Origin: Bacteroidota bacterium
GTDB taxonomy: Bacteria > Bacteroidota > Bacteroidia > NS11-12g > UBA955
DNA length: 64,000 bases
Reading direction: 5' to 3'
Assembly (NCBI GenBank): GCA_005798825.1
Contig: SYIL01000008.1
Location: forward strand, 1 to 64,000
Shown: positions 50,589 through 60,358 of the stretch, in pieces
Layout: every line of letters begins with the position of its first letter
Numbering within the stretch: position 1 is the first letter of the stretch
The notes under the pieces: model-generated
Databases searched by the model: none
What the model saw: the letters and a program-made list of their open reading frames with translations, nothing else
What the model was told of the DNA's origin: nothing
Position numbers and translations under genes: made by a program

Positions 50589-53500
50589 ATGGTTCTTAAG
50601 TATTGGCTTTGTGTTTTTACTTTTTTAGCCCTAAAATTATCTGCTCAGAGCGGAAGTTTTAGTCCAATGCCTTCAACTTTTATTGTTGAGTTTGAAGCCT
50701 TCGCAAACCGCCCGGCAGATAAACAATTAAGCAAGGATTTTGCTATTTTCAAGGAAAATTGGCAGATGGGAAGATTTTCCCCAACCCAACAAAAATTTAT
50801 CATCAACATTGCCAATCAAATGTTGGTCGAGAAAATGGCTGTACAACCTCATTTCGAACTATTTTTGGCCACTGTAGCCGCTTTTTTGAAAAACAAATTA
50901 CCCGACAAATTACTTTTTCAATGGCAGAATATTACCCAATCATTGTTGGGTAATTCAAACAAAGAATACCTGGAGTTCTTGCAAACAACCAAAAATTTGT
51001 TTGCGGAAAAAGTTGTTAATCAATCGTCTACAGCCATTTGGTCAATAGATACCCTTGATTTTGATATTATTTATAACAAAGAAATAGAAATCCATTTTGG
51101 GAAAGTTAATTTGACGTGTCAGGGGTTATTGGATAAAATGGTTGTTAAATCAACAACGGCTGTTTATCGGCCTGCAAAAAAACTATGGATCGGGAATTAT
51201 GGGACTGCCGATTTTTCGCGTTGTTTACCGGACGATTCGGTTTCGGTTTCATTCGGCAACTACAGTTTTGGATTAGAACAAAATACCTATTCTGTTGACT
51301 CTGCAATGTTGCATTATTCTCGGTATTTCCGCAGTCCTGTTATGGGTAAATTCGTCGACAAATTAAGTACATCTTCAGATTCAATGTTGGTTAAGCATTC
51401 GGGTTATCCTCAATTTAATTCTTATAATAATGAGCTTTTGGTGCAGGGGATAGTGGGTCCTGAGTCGTTTTTTAGAGGTGGGTTTTCCATGCAAGGACAC
51501 TCCATAACAACTGCTACTGCAAATGGGGAGCCTACCTTTATTGATGTTTTTTATAAAGGCAAAAAGAAGGTTACACTGAAAAGTAAATCCTTCAAAATAG
51601 CCGACGGAATTGCTGGCACTTTGCAAAGTGAATTCATCTTACATCTAGACAGTAATTCAATGATTTATCATCCTTTTGTGAAAGTAAATTTTATTTTCAA
51701 AGACAATAAACTGGTTATAGATCGGGGAGAGAGTGGTTTGATGCGGGTTCCTTTTAGCGATAATTTTCACAAAGTGAGCCTTGATGTTCAGCAGGTTCGA
51801 TGGAAAATAACGGACCCTTTTGTTGATTTCGACAATGTGAATAATGAATTGGAAGCGCGGATTTCTTCCGACGATTTTTACCGTGAAATATTATTTGCAA
51901 AACTTCAAGGACCCCTACAATCCAATCCATTGGAAGGGATTATTGCATTTTACAACCGACAGCCCGAGGATAAGATTTCCCAAGCAATTGAAAATGAGAT
52001 TAAACAATTGTTGTTTTCAAACAAGCCATCCGATAAAATCATGGCCGATGCAAAATTGAAACAATTACAATTGAGGAAAAATGAAATGAGGCAGTTTTAT
52101 AAAGCAGAACAGCGAATTAAGTTTTCTGTAGACGATTATGCTTTTTTTTCAAACACCCAAAAAGAATACTTAACAGTTCTTTTTTTAGAATTACATGATC
52201 AAGGATATATCATCTATCACCAAGAAAAAGACAGTGCAACGTTGCTTCCTAAAGCTTTTAAATATTTACAAGCACACCAAAAAATGCGAGATTATGATGT
52301 TATTCAAATTTCGTCTACCATCGGGAAACGTCCAAATTTCAGCCTAAATTTATTGAGTAACGAAATGAATTTAGAAGGAGTTTCTAAATTCTTTTTCTCA
52401 GATTCTCAGAATGTAATCGTTATGCCAATAGACCAAAAGGTAACTTTGTTGAAGAACCGAAATCTTCGTTTTGGGGGTCAATTGCGGGCAGGACGTTTTG
52501 ATTTTTTTGGCAATAAATACACATTTAATTACGATCAATTCTCTGTTATTCTTTCAAACGTCGATTCACTACAAATGTATTTTCCAGACTCAACGCGCCG
52601 ACGCTTGATTCCGATAAAGTCAGTACTTAGGAATGTGAGCGGGACCCTTTACATTGACAAGCCGAATAATAAATCCGGGAATTATGATTATCCTGAATAT
52701 CCAATTTTCGTGAGTGATAAGGGTAGTGAGGTATTGTACAATAAACCCCATATTCATGGTGGAGCATACTCCGGAGACAAATTTAAATTTGTTGTAGATC
52801 CTTTTACAATTGACAGTTTGGACAATTTCACCATTGATGGATTGCATTTTGATGGCAATTTTATTTCTGATGGTATTTTTCCTGATTTTCGTCATTATGT
52901 GAGTATTCAGAAAGATTATTCTCTGGGATTTATCAAACATACTCCCCCCGGAGGTTTTCCTATGTATTCAGGAAAAGGCAATGGCGACATGACCATGAAT
53001 CTCAGTGAGGACGGTTTTTATGGAACAGATGGATTTATTGGATACCAGGGTTCCAAAAGCAAGTTTTCAAAAATATTACTGTTGCCTAAAAAGACAGAAG
53101 GTATACTTGAGCGCTATGATTTGACCGAAAACTCGAAATATCCAGAGGTGCATGCCGAAAACGCAGGAATGCTTTGGAATCCGTATCAAGACCAATTCAA
53201 TATCAGCAATGGTTCCACGCCAATAAGGATTTTTACCATGGGGTATAATTTTATTGGAACGTTAACGCAGTCGCCAACCCATCTGAAAGGGAACGGAGTT
53301 TTGGCTTGGGAACAGGCCAGATTCAGCAGCCAAGAGATGGTATTTTCCCCCAAAAAAACCAGTGCTCTTAAGGCAAATCTATCTATTTATGCCGCCGATT
53401 CATCGCGTATGGCTTTTGAAACCAGTAATATTAATGCGAGTATGGATTTCAGCAAACGAATGGGTCAATTCACAAAGAATGACTCTGGTTCTATGACATC

Positions 53501-55100
53501 TTTTGCATACAATATGTATCAAACAAACCTCACAGACTATAAATGGGATATGGACAAAAAAAATATTCAAGCCAAAGTGGGTCCAAATCTTCGTGCACAA
53601 ACTCCAATTTTCTCAAGCACCAATCCAACCCAAGGGGGCTTGCGTTTTGAGGGAAGAAAAGCCGATTATAGTTTAGAAGACTATACCCTCAAAATTGCTG
53701 AGATCCCCTACATAGACATCGCAGATTCTCGTTTATTTTTAAAAGATGGCAAGGCTACCATCCGAGCCAATGCAGATATGGATCATTTGGATAGTTCCCG
53801 CTTGATTGTGGGTAAAGAAAACAAGTATCACGAAATTTATAAATTGCGCGTAAAGGTTTATGGGAAAAATAAAATTAGGGGAAAGGGCAATTATCAATAT
53901 GTAAATAGCCGTGGGGGTAGACAAGAATTTCTGTTAGATAGTGTTATTGTTAATGAAAATCAACGTGTAGAAGCGATTGGCCGTATTTCCGAAGAACAAG
54001 GGTTCACCCTTGATACCAAAATCGGATACAAAGGATTTGCGCAAATCGAAAGCACTGAACCTTTAATTCGCTTTAAGGGGTATGTCAAACCCTTGCACAC
54101 GTTTAATAACATTTATCCTTCTGTTTGGCTTCGTTATGATACCCGGGTTGATCCCAAAAATGTTGTTTTATCACTCTATGATCCGCGCGATAAGGACAAT
54201 AAAAAACAATTTGTCGGATTGTTTGTGGCCAACGATTCGAGTTATGTATACCCACTCATGTATTCTTGGAAACGCCGTTATTCTGATGATGATGTTACAA
54301 ACGATACAGGTATTTTTTATTACGACCATAAAACGGAAAGCTTTTTTGCTGGAAGTGAATCACGCTTGCTCCAGAAAGGATTAAAAGGAAGCTGGATTCA
54401 ATTCAATGAAAAAAATCATTCTATTCATGCGGAAGGGCCACTAGATTTTGGCCTTGAATCGGCCAATATCAAATTTAAAAATGCTGGAACTGCAGATTTA
54501 AAACCCGGCGACAGTTCCTTTGTTTTCAATTTGGCGATGATGCTTGATTTTCCGATGCATCCTGATTATACCAATGCTTTGGTAGATCTCATTACTGTCA
54601 ATGGGGGAAATACCACTTCCATCAACACCCCATTTTTTAAACAGTGTTTGGGAGAAATGATGGACAATGATAAAAATGCCCGTCAGGCGATTTCAAATGT
54701 GGAGAAAAATGGAGAATTGACAGGAAAAGACGAAGCAGGTTACAAATTTGTTCTCAGTGATGCCACGTTTCGTTGGGACAGTAAACTCAGGGGAATGTAT
54801 TCCAATGATTTGATTTCGATAGCCAGCATTGCAGGCAAACCCATCAATAAAGATATTAAAGCAATTATGTTGCTGGAGCATAAGCGCAGCGGTCAGAATA
54901 TGTATATGTATTTGGATTTGGGTGCAAATGACTACCTCTATATCAATCTTACCAAAACGGTTGCCTATATCTATTGTTCGGACCAGAATATGCAGCAAAT
55001 ATTATCCAATACTGCAGATAAAATTAAAGCTGATAATTTTTTTGTTCGGCCAGCAACTGATCGTCAGGTAGATCGCTTTTTACGGCGATTCGAAGAGTAA
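50589..55100 (+). CDS. Large exported protein of unknown function
   Basis: A 1503-aa protein not recognised. It begins with a signal peptide (YWLCVFTFLALKLSAQ), then an alpha-helical region (~residues 25-150). About 1200 residues of beta-rich sequence follow, with many short Gly/Asn/Asp turns and repeated phrases about every 60-100 residues (e.g. GGFSMQGHSI, LRFGGQLRAGRFDFFGNKY, GFYGTDGFIGYQGS, KIGYKGFAQIEST). Such a pattern suggests a long beta-taco, beta-helix or AsmA/LPS-transport-like fold. Helical C-terminal ~150 residues end RQVDRFLRRFEE. No CTD sorting signal, lipobox or membrane helix beyond the signal is visible, so it may be periplasmic or outer-membrane associated. Convergent with truA, 1 nt apart. 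Confidence 0.85.
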   Translation: MVLKYWLCVFTFLALKLSAQSGSFSPMPSTFIVEFEAFANRPADKQLSKDFAIFKENWQMGRFSPTQQKFIINIANQMLVEKMAVQPHFELFLATVAAFLKNKLPDKLLFQWQNITQSLLGNSNKEYLEFLQTTKNLFAEKVVNQSSTAIWSIDTLDFDIIYNKEIEIHFGKVNLTCQGLLDKMVVKSTTAVYRPAKKLWIGNYGTADFSRCLPDDSVSVSFGNYSFGLEQNTYSVDSAMLHYSRYFRSPVMGKFVDKLSTSSDSMLVKHSGYPQFNSYNNELLVQGIVGPESFFRGGFSMQGHSITTATANGEPTFIDVFYKGKKKVTLKSKSFKIADGIAGTLQSEFILHLDSNSMIYHPFVKVNFIFKDNKLVIDRGESGLMRVPFSDNFHKVSLDVQQVRWKITDPFVDFDNVNNELEARISSDDFYREILFAKLQGPLQSNPLEGIIAFYNRQPEDKISQAIENEIKQLLFSNKPSDKIMADAKLKQLQLRKNEMRQFYKAEQRIKFSVDDYAFFSNTQKEYLTVLFLELHDQGYIIYHQEKDSATLLPKAFKYLQAHQKMRDYDVIQISSTIGKRPNFSLNLLSNEMNLEGVSKFFFSDSQNVIVMPIDQKVTLLKNRNLRFGGQLRAGRFDFFGNKYTFNYDQFSVILSNVDSLQMYFPDSTRRRLIPIKSVLRNVSGTLYIDKPNNKSGNYDYPEYPIFVSDKGSEVLYNKPHIHGGAYSGDKFKFVVDPFTIDSLDNFTIDGLHFDGNFISDGIFPDFRHYVSIQKDYSLGFIKHTPPGGFPMYSGKGNGDMTMNLSEDGFYGTDGFIGYQGSKSKFSKILLLPKKTEGILERYDLTENSKYPEVHAENAGMLWNPYQDQFNISNGSTPIRIFTMGYNFIGTLTQSPTHLKGNGVLAWEQARFSSQEMVFSPKKTSALKANLSIYAADSSRMAFETSNINASMDFSKRMGQFTKNDSGSMTSFAYNMYQTNLTDYKWDMDKKNIQAKVGPNLRAQTPIFSSTNPTQGGLRFEGRKADYSLEDYTLKIAEIPYIDIADSRLFLKDGKATIRANADMDHLDSSRLIVGKENKYHEIYKLRVKVYGKNKIRGKGNYQYVNSRGGRQEFLLDSVIVNENQRVEAIGRISEEQGFTLDTKIGYKGFAQIESTEPLIRFKGYVKPLHTFNNIYPSVWLRYDTRVDPKNVVLSLYDPRDKDNKKQFVGLFVANDSSYVYPLMYSWKRRYSDDDVTNDTGIFYYDHKTESFFAGSESRLLQKGLKGSWIQFNEKNHSIHAEGPLDFGLESANIKFKNAGTADLKPGDSSFVFNLAMMLDFPMHPDYTNALVDLITVNGGNTTSINTPFFKQCLGEMMDNDKNARQAISNVEKNGELTGKDEAGYKFVLSDATFRWDSKLRGMYSNDLISIASIAGKPINKDIKAIMLLEHKRSGQNMYMYLDLGANDYLYINLTKTVAYIYCSDQNMQQILSNTADKIKADNFFVRPATDRQVDRFLRRFEE

Positions 55101-55101
55101 T

Positions 55102-55824
55102 TTAGTATACAACCCTACTGAGACAGAGTCCCTCTGCAGGAACAGAATGTCCATTTTCTGCACGTTCTGCTTTCATAAATATATGCATGAATTCTTCTTT
55201 GCTCATGGTCTCAAGACCAACTTCTAGCAGGAAACCTACCAAAGAACGAACCATATTTCGTAAAAAACGATTTGAAATAATGGTGAAGGTATAGCCAGTA
55301 TCTGTGCAAATCCATTCGGCTTTATAAATTGTACAAAGTGGGTTTCCATTGGGTATTTCTCCTTTGCAAAAAGACGTGAAGGGATGTTCGCCAAGCAGGA
55401 TAGTTGCACACGCATTCATCTTCACCACATTTGGAGTTTTTGCAGTCCACCAACACGTATTGGCTGTAAATGGGTTTTTTTGTGAACAAATATGGTATTG
55501 GTACTCGCGTTGGATTGCACTGTATCTGGCGTGGAAGTTTGGCTCACAAATTTCGCAAGAGATAACGGCAATTTCATTGGGAAGTAATCGGTTTACGCGG
55601 TGGGGAATATTGCTTGGAATGGGTTTGTGGGTATCGAAATGGGCAAAAAACTGGGAGGCATGAACTCCTGAATCGGTTCTTCCACAGCCCACAAGGTCTA
55701 TGGGTTCATCGCAAATCGCACCCAAAACTTTCTGCAGTGTTTCTTGCACACTGGGAGCATTGTTTTGAATTTGCCAACCACCAAAGTGGGTTCCTATATA
55801 TGACAATTCGATTTTATACCGCAT
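55102..55824 (-). CDS. truA: tRNA pseudouridine synthase A
   Basis: A 240-aa enzyme making pseudouridine at positions 38-40 of the anticodon arm. It begins MRYKIELSYIGTHFGGWQIQ. The catalytic Asp is in VGCGRTDSGVHASQ, and SNRFLRNMVRSLVG is the conserved C-terminal motif. The track start at 55890 lies inside the upstream thiolase; ATG 55824 sits 1 nt after the thiolase stop, so the genes are translationally coupled. Confidence 0.96.
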   Translation of the reverse strand: MRYKIELSYIGTHFGGWQIQNNAPSVQETLQKVLGAICDEPIDLVGCGRTDSGVHASQFFAHFDTHKPIPSNIPHRVNRLLPNEIAVISCEICEPNFHARYSAIQREYQYHICSQKNPFTANTCWWTAKTPNVVKMNACATILLGEHPFTSFCKGEIPNGNPLCTIYKAEWICTDTGYTFTIISNRFLRNMVRSLVGFLLEVGLETMSKEEFMHIFMKAERAENGHSVPAEGLCLSRVVY

Positions 55825-55825
55825 G

Positions 55826-57028
55826 CTATAAATTTTCGTAAACAATGGCACAGCCTTGCCCAACGCCAACACACATTGTTGCCAAACCATATTTCAATAT
55901 CTTGTTTTGGTTCATATGGTGAAGTAGGGTAGCAGATATTCGAGTACCAGATGCGCCCAAGGGATGTCCAATGGCAATGCTGCCGCCATTTGGATTCACA
56001 ATGCTGCGGTCTATTTCTAGCGCCCTCATACTGGCTAAAACTTGTGAAGCGAAGGCTTCATTCAGTTCGGCAACGTGTATATCATTGATTCCTATACCCG
56101 CATTTTTTAACGCTTTTTTTGTGGCGGGAACTGGGCCCATACCCATAATGGAAGGGTCGATACCGGCTGCTCCGATTCCTGCAATACGGGCCATGGGATG
56201 AAGGCCCAATTGGGTTACCATTTCTTGGGATGCCAAAACACATACGGCTGCCCCATCGTTGATTCCAGAACTGTTTCCGGCTGTGACAGACCCCCCTTCG
56301 CGAAAGGCGGCTTTCAGTCCAGACAATATGTTAATTTCACTCAGTCTTGGGTGCTCGTCAGTTTCAAAAACCAACAGCTCTCCATTTTTTTGAGTAATAG
56401 GAACACCTACAATTTCATGCGAAAATCGTCTGGCATCTTGCGCGTTTTTCCAATTCAATTGTGTTTGATATGCAAATAAGTCTTGATCTTCACGTGATAT
56501 TTTGAATTGTTCCGCGACATTCTCGGCGGTCTCGCCCATAGAATAGGGATGATACAAATTAGACAATGTTTTGTTTGTGAATCGCCAGCCTATGGTCGTA
56601 TCGTATATCTCTGGTGTTCTGGAAAAAGGGGTTTCTGCCTTTGCCATGACAAAAGGCGCACGCGTCATACTTTCTGTTCCGCCCGCCAAAATGAGATGGG
56701 ATTGACCAGAAGCGATAGACATGGCGCCATTCATAATGCTTTGAAGACCAGATGCACACAATCGGTTTACAGTATATCCAGGAATACTTGTCGGTAATCC
56801 GGCCAACAAAGTGGCCATTCTGGCTACATTTCGATTGTCTTCACCGGCTTGGTTTGCAGCACCAAGTATCACTTCATCGATGGCTGTTGAATCGATGTTT
56901 GGATTTCGCTCCAAAATGGTTTTAATAACATGAGCCGCAAGGTCATCTGGACGGGTATTTGCCAACATACCCCCAAATTTCCCTACTGGCGTTCTCACAA
57001 TATCGATTACATATACTGCTGTTTTCAT
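55826..57028 (-). CDS. Thiolase, 3-oxoadipyl-CoA thiolase-like (PaaJ/PcaF)
   Basis: A 400-aa thiolase. The nucleophile Cys is in YTVNRLCASGLQSIM (~residue 90). The second active-site motifs are GHPLGASGTR and the terminal CVGVGQGCAIV. The stretch GAANQAGEDNRNVARMATLLAG closely resembles the signature of beta-ketoadipyl-CoA thiolases (PcaF/PaaJ), rather than generic acetoacetyl-CoA thiolases. This fits with PaaN at 13.4 kb in the same genome. Generic acetyl-CoA acetyltransferase activity cannot be excluded. The track start (57037) is a TTG; the ATG at 57028 gives the normal MKTAVYVIDIVRTPVGKF beginning. Confidence 0.88.
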   Translation of the reverse strand: MKTAVYVIDIVRTPVGKFGGMLANTRPDDLAAHVIKTILERNPNIDSTAIDEVILGAANQAGEDNRNVARMATLLAGLPTSIPGYTVNRLCASGLQSIMNGAMSIASGQSHLILAGGTESMTRAPFVMAKAETPFSRTPEIYDTTIGWRFTNKTLSNLYHPYSMGETAENVAEQFKISREDQDLFAYQTQLNWKNAQDARRFSHEIVGVPITQKNGELLVFETDEHPRLSEINILSGLKAAFREGGSVTAGNSSGINDGAAVCVLASQEMVTQLGLHPMARIAGIGAAGIDPSIMGMGPVPATKKALKNAGIGINDIHVAELNEAFASQVLASMRALEIDRSIVNPNGGSIAIGHPLGASGTRISATLLHHMNQNKILKYGLATMCVGVGQGCAIVYENL

Positions 57029-57074
57029 TGAGTACAAAATTCAACATTTTTCTATGATTGCAGTTCATAAATTT

Positions 57075-57082
57075 TATATTTG
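57075..57082 (+). promoter_or_regulatory. Possible -7 promoter box upstream of the TonB receptor
   Basis: TATATTTG matches TAnnTTTG. If used, the receptor mRNA would have an unusually long leader of about 200 nt. No riboswitch motif was recognised in it. Confidence 0.3.
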
Positions 57083-57287
57083 CCTTTTAGACCCTTCCCA
57101 GAGCCAACAATGTCATTCATTTTTTTATTTTGGAGAACCAAAAGTTGCCTATAACTTGCTTAAAGCCTACCCGTTTTTACCTTCGCCACAGTTCAATAAA
57201 TGCAACTTAAAACCCCGTTAATCTTCAATACACTGTCTAAACCGCCCTGTAACAACACAGCGTACAATCGTATAATCCCAAAGAAAA

Positions 57288-59543
57288 GTGTTTAAAAAAA
57301 TTACGATTGTCGGATTGATATTTTTTCTATTTGTGGGTATTCGGGCACAAAATGGTGTCGAATTGGTTACTTCATCAGATACCTCAGATTTAGAATCATT
57401 TGATGAGTTATTGGTTTCAAGTCAGCGATTCAATCAAAAAAGAAAATATTCTTCCCGTCAGATTGAAGTTGTGGGTGCAAAACGTTTGACAGAGCTCCAA
57501 CCCGCTACCCTTGGGGATGCATTGATAAACACAGGACAGGTATTTGTTCAAAAAAGTCAGATGGGTGGAGGTTCGCCAATTTTGAGAGGTTTTGAAGCTT
57601 CGCGTGTTTTGTTGGTGATGGATGGAGTGCGAATCAATAACGCAACGTATCGATCGGGACATTTACAGGATATTATCACCATTGACCCTTTTATTTTAGA
57701 TCGGATGGAGGTAAATTTCGGATCGGGTTCAACCTTATACGGTTCCGATGCGATGGGAGGGGTATTGTATTTCAAAACCCGGGAAGCGACCGTGGGTAAT
57801 TTTTTTGTAAAGCCCACCGCTACAATTCGGTATCTTTCTGCAAGCGCTTCGCTGATTGGCAATGCGGGTTTACAGTTTCAATCTCAAAAAGTTGGCGCCA
57901 TATTTTCATGCACACGCAGTCAGTTCGGAGATTTGCGCAGCGGCAGCAAAAATTATTCAAATTGGGATACCTTTGGATTACTGCCCAATTATGTTTCACA
58001 AATTAATGGAATTGACACAGTATTGCAAAACCCCAATCCTAACAATCAACAGGGTACGGGTTATTCTCAAACCGATATTTTTGCAAAAATATCGGCCCAA
58101 TTGGGAAAATTTCACCACACAATTAATTTCCAAAACTCATTTTCGGCGTTGATTCCTAGATACGACCGATTGTCGCAATTCAATGCCATGGGCATGCCTA
58201 TATACGGTCGCTGGGATTATGCACCTCAGAGTCGTGGATTTTTGGGATATCAATTGAAAACGGGTACAAACAATCACAATATTCGTTTGTCTATTGCGCA
58301 GCAGAATACGCAATTGGCGAGGGTAACACGTAATTTTAAGGATATTAATGAGCGAACTCAATTAGACAAGGTAAAAATGCTAACGCTTAATTTAGATCGG
58401 CACGATCAGCTTGGCAATGGCTTGACCTTTAATTCTGGATTAGAATTTGTTTTTAATGGGGTAGTGTCTACCGGTACAAATCGCAATATTCTCACAAATA
58501 CTGTATCAGAAACCCAGTCTAGGTATAGCGACTCTGGTTCCACCACGCAGATGTTTTCAATTTTTGAGCAGATGGTTTACGTCATAGAAAAGACCGGAAC
58601 AGTGGTTCAAGTAGGGTTTCGCTTGGCCAATTATCGTTTAGAGGCGTTGTACTCAAGATCAAATCCCTGGAAATTGCCTTTTTCATCGATTTCGTTTCAA
58701 TCTATTTCTCCGAGCTATGATATGGGTATTACCCAAGAATTGAAAAAAGGATTTATGTTTAAGGCGAGTATTAATCAGGCATATCGGAATCCCAATATTG
58801 ATGACATGACCAAGGTGTTTGAATCTCAGCCAGGGATAAAATTATTGGTGCCCAACGAAAGATTGAAGGCCGAACAGAGCATTACTGTCGATTTGGGTTG
58901 TTTGTGGCGCAAAGACAATCGGTTTGCATTTGAGGCCGGTATATTCAATAGCCATGTCCGAGATTTATTATTGGATCAGCCGGGATCATTTAATAAAAAG
59001 GATTCTTTTTTATACGATGGTCGCTTAACACCCGTATATCAAATTGTGAATGTAGCGGTCGCCAGAATATACGGATTTTATGCCAACGCAAAAATTAGAT
59101 TGCGCAAGCAGTTGTGGTTTTCGGGATCTATTTCTGATACAAAAGGCAGATATGCGATAGCCCCGAAGGAAGACGAACAACCCTTGGATCATATACCGCC
59201 TGTATTTGGACAATTCTCCTTGCGATGGAATGCAAAAGATTGGTTTTTAGAAGGTCAGTGCCTGTTTAATGGAACAAAAAAAGCAGAAGAGTATTCGAAC
59301 AGTGGCGAGGACAATCAAAATATGCAACCCATTGGACTGAACGATATCAATGGAGATAAAATCGCGGACGGGTTTAATCCGTCTTGGCAGTGTTGGAATT
59401 TTCGGAGTGGGTATCAACACAAATCAGGCTGTAATTTTGCCATATCACTAGACAATATATTTGATTTACATTACCGGTATTTTGCCAGTGGTATGAGTGC
59501 TTCGGGCAGGAGTATTAATCTGAGTCTCGGGTACCGATTTTAA
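57288..59543 (+). CDS. TonB-dependent outer-membrane receptor
   Basis: A 751-aa protein starting at GTG 57288. The signal peptide (TIVGLIFFLFVGIRAQ) is followed by a TonB-box/linker-like stretch. The plug domain runs ~50-165 (VVGAKRLTELQPATLGDAL; GSPILRGFEASRVLLVMDGVRIN; GSGSTLYGSDAMGGVLYF), then a 22-strand-type barrel ends in aromatic SLGYRF. The LRGFEASRVLLVMDGVRINN region resembles heme/hemoglobin and vitamin receptors of the HmuR/BtuB-like group. No SusD partner is adjacent, so polysaccharide uptake is unlikely; iron, heme or cobalamin are more plausible ligands. It stands alone between thiolase and yebC, with 250 bp upstream lacking other recognised features. Confidence 0.9.
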   Translation: MFKKITIVGLIFFLFVGIRAQNGVELVTSSDTSDLESFDELLVSSQRFNQKRKYSSRQIEVVGAKRLTELQPATLGDALINTGQVFVQKSQMGGGSPILRGFEASRVLLVMDGVRINNATYRSGHLQDIITIDPFILDRMEVNFGSGSTLYGSDAMGGVLYFKTREATVGNFFVKPTATIRYLSASASLIGNAGLQFQSQKVGAIFSCTRSQFGDLRSGSKNYSNWDTFGLLPNYVSQINGIDTVLQNPNPNNQQGTGYSQTDIFAKISAQLGKFHHTINFQNSFSALIPRYDRLSQFNAMGMPIYGRWDYAPQSRGFLGYQLKTGTNNHNIRLSIAQQNTQLARVTRNFKDINERTQLDKVKMLTLNLDRHDQLGNGLTFNSGLEFVFNGVVSTGTNRNILTNTVSETQSRYSDSGSTTQMFSIFEQMVYVIEKTGTVVQVGFRLANYRLEALYSRSNPWKLPFSSISFQSISPSYDMGITQELKKGFMFKASINQAYRNPNIDDMTKVFESQPGIKLLVPNERLKAEQSITVDLGCLWRKDNRFAFEAGIFNSHVRDLLLDQPGSFNKKDSFLYDGRLTPVYQIVNVAVARIYGFYANAKIRLRKQLWFSGSISDTKGRYAIAPKEDEQPLDHIPPVFGQFSLRWNAKDWFLEGQCLFNGTKKAEEYSNSGEDNQNMQPIGLNDINGDKIADGFNPSWQCWNFRSGYQHKSGCNFAISLDNIFDLHYRYFASGMSASGRSINLSLGYRF

Positions 59544-59563
59544 GTGAATTAAATTTGTATCTT

Positions 59564-59594
59564 TTTGGGGTGAGGGTTCCATAACATATCTTTG
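59564..59594 (+). promoter_or_regulatory. Promoter of yebC
   Basis: TTTG (59564-59567), 19 nt, then TATCTTTG (59587-59594). This is the best full match to the Bacteroidota consensus in the window. The ATG follows 8 nt after the -7 box. Confidence 0.75.
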
Positions 59595-59602
59595 AAACAA
59601 CA

Positions 59603-60322
59603 ATGGGAAGGGTATTTGAAAAACGAAAGCACACTATGTTTGCAAGATTCGACCGGATGGCCAAACAATTTACCCGCTATGGCAAGGAAATCGCAATTGC
59701 CGTAAAACAAGGGGGTCCTAATCCTGATTACAATCCAAAATTACGCACAGTTATACAAAACGCAAAGACTGTAAACATGCCCAAGGATAGGGTAGATGCT
59801 GCCATCAAACGAGCCAGTAGCAAAAGTGATTCTGAAAATTATGAAGAAGTTCGATTCGAAGGATACGCTCCCCATGGTGTTGGGGTTTTAGTAGAAACAG
59901 CAACCGACAATAATACCCGCACTGTTGCCAATGTGCGAATGCATTTTAACAAAGGTGGTGGGGCAATGGGAAAAACTGGGTCATTGGATTTTATTTTCAC
60001 CAGACAAGGCGTTATAAAAATCGCAATGCTAAGTTTGGGTGGGCGTGGTTTAGATGATATGGAATTGGAGCTAATTGATTATGGTTTGGAAGATATTGCA
60101 ACGGATGATGTTTACGTGTATTTGTATTCTAACTTTTCTGCATTTGGACAAATTCAAAAGCATATCGAAGACCAAGGAATTGAAATTATAACGGCAGAGT
60201 TACAGTATATACCCAACACATTGATTGATGTAACGGACGACCAAGCAAAAGAAGTATTGGATCTCATAGATCGCTTGGAAGGGGATGACGACGTTCAGAA
60301 TGTATACCACAACCTAAGGTAA
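59603..60322 (+). CDS. yebC: YebC/PmpR (TACO1) family regulatory protein
   Basis: A 239-aa cytoplasmic protein with the three-domain YebC layout. It has KRKHTMFARFDRMAKQFTRYGKEIAIAVKQGG at the N-terminus, MPKDRVDAAIKRA, then EGYAPHGVGVLVETATDNNTRT and VRMHFNKGGGAMGKTGS. Members act as transcription regulators or, as shown for TACO1/YebC, help ribosomes through difficult sequences such as polyproline. A full promoter lies directly upstream. Convergent with the DUF1573 gene. Confidence 0.93.
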   Translation: MGRVFEKRKHTMFARFDRMAKQFTRYGKEIAIAVKQGGPNPDYNPKLRTVIQNAKTVNMPKDRVDAAIKRASSKSDSENYEEVRFEGYAPHGVGVLVETATDNNTRTVANVRMHFNKGGGAMGKTGSLDFIFTRQGVIKIAMLSLGGRGLDDMELELIDYGLEDIATDDVYVYLYSNFSAFGQIQKHIEDQGIEIITAELQYIPNTLIDVTDDQAKEVLDLIDRLEGDDDVQNVYHNLR

Positions 60323-60358
60323 TCAATAACAATATGGTTCAGAGAAATGTGAGTTTGC

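Noticed and set aside
57083-57287. Cobalamin or other riboswitch in the TonB receptor leader
   Set aside because: No B12-box or other motif I know is present; only a chance CGCCACAG.
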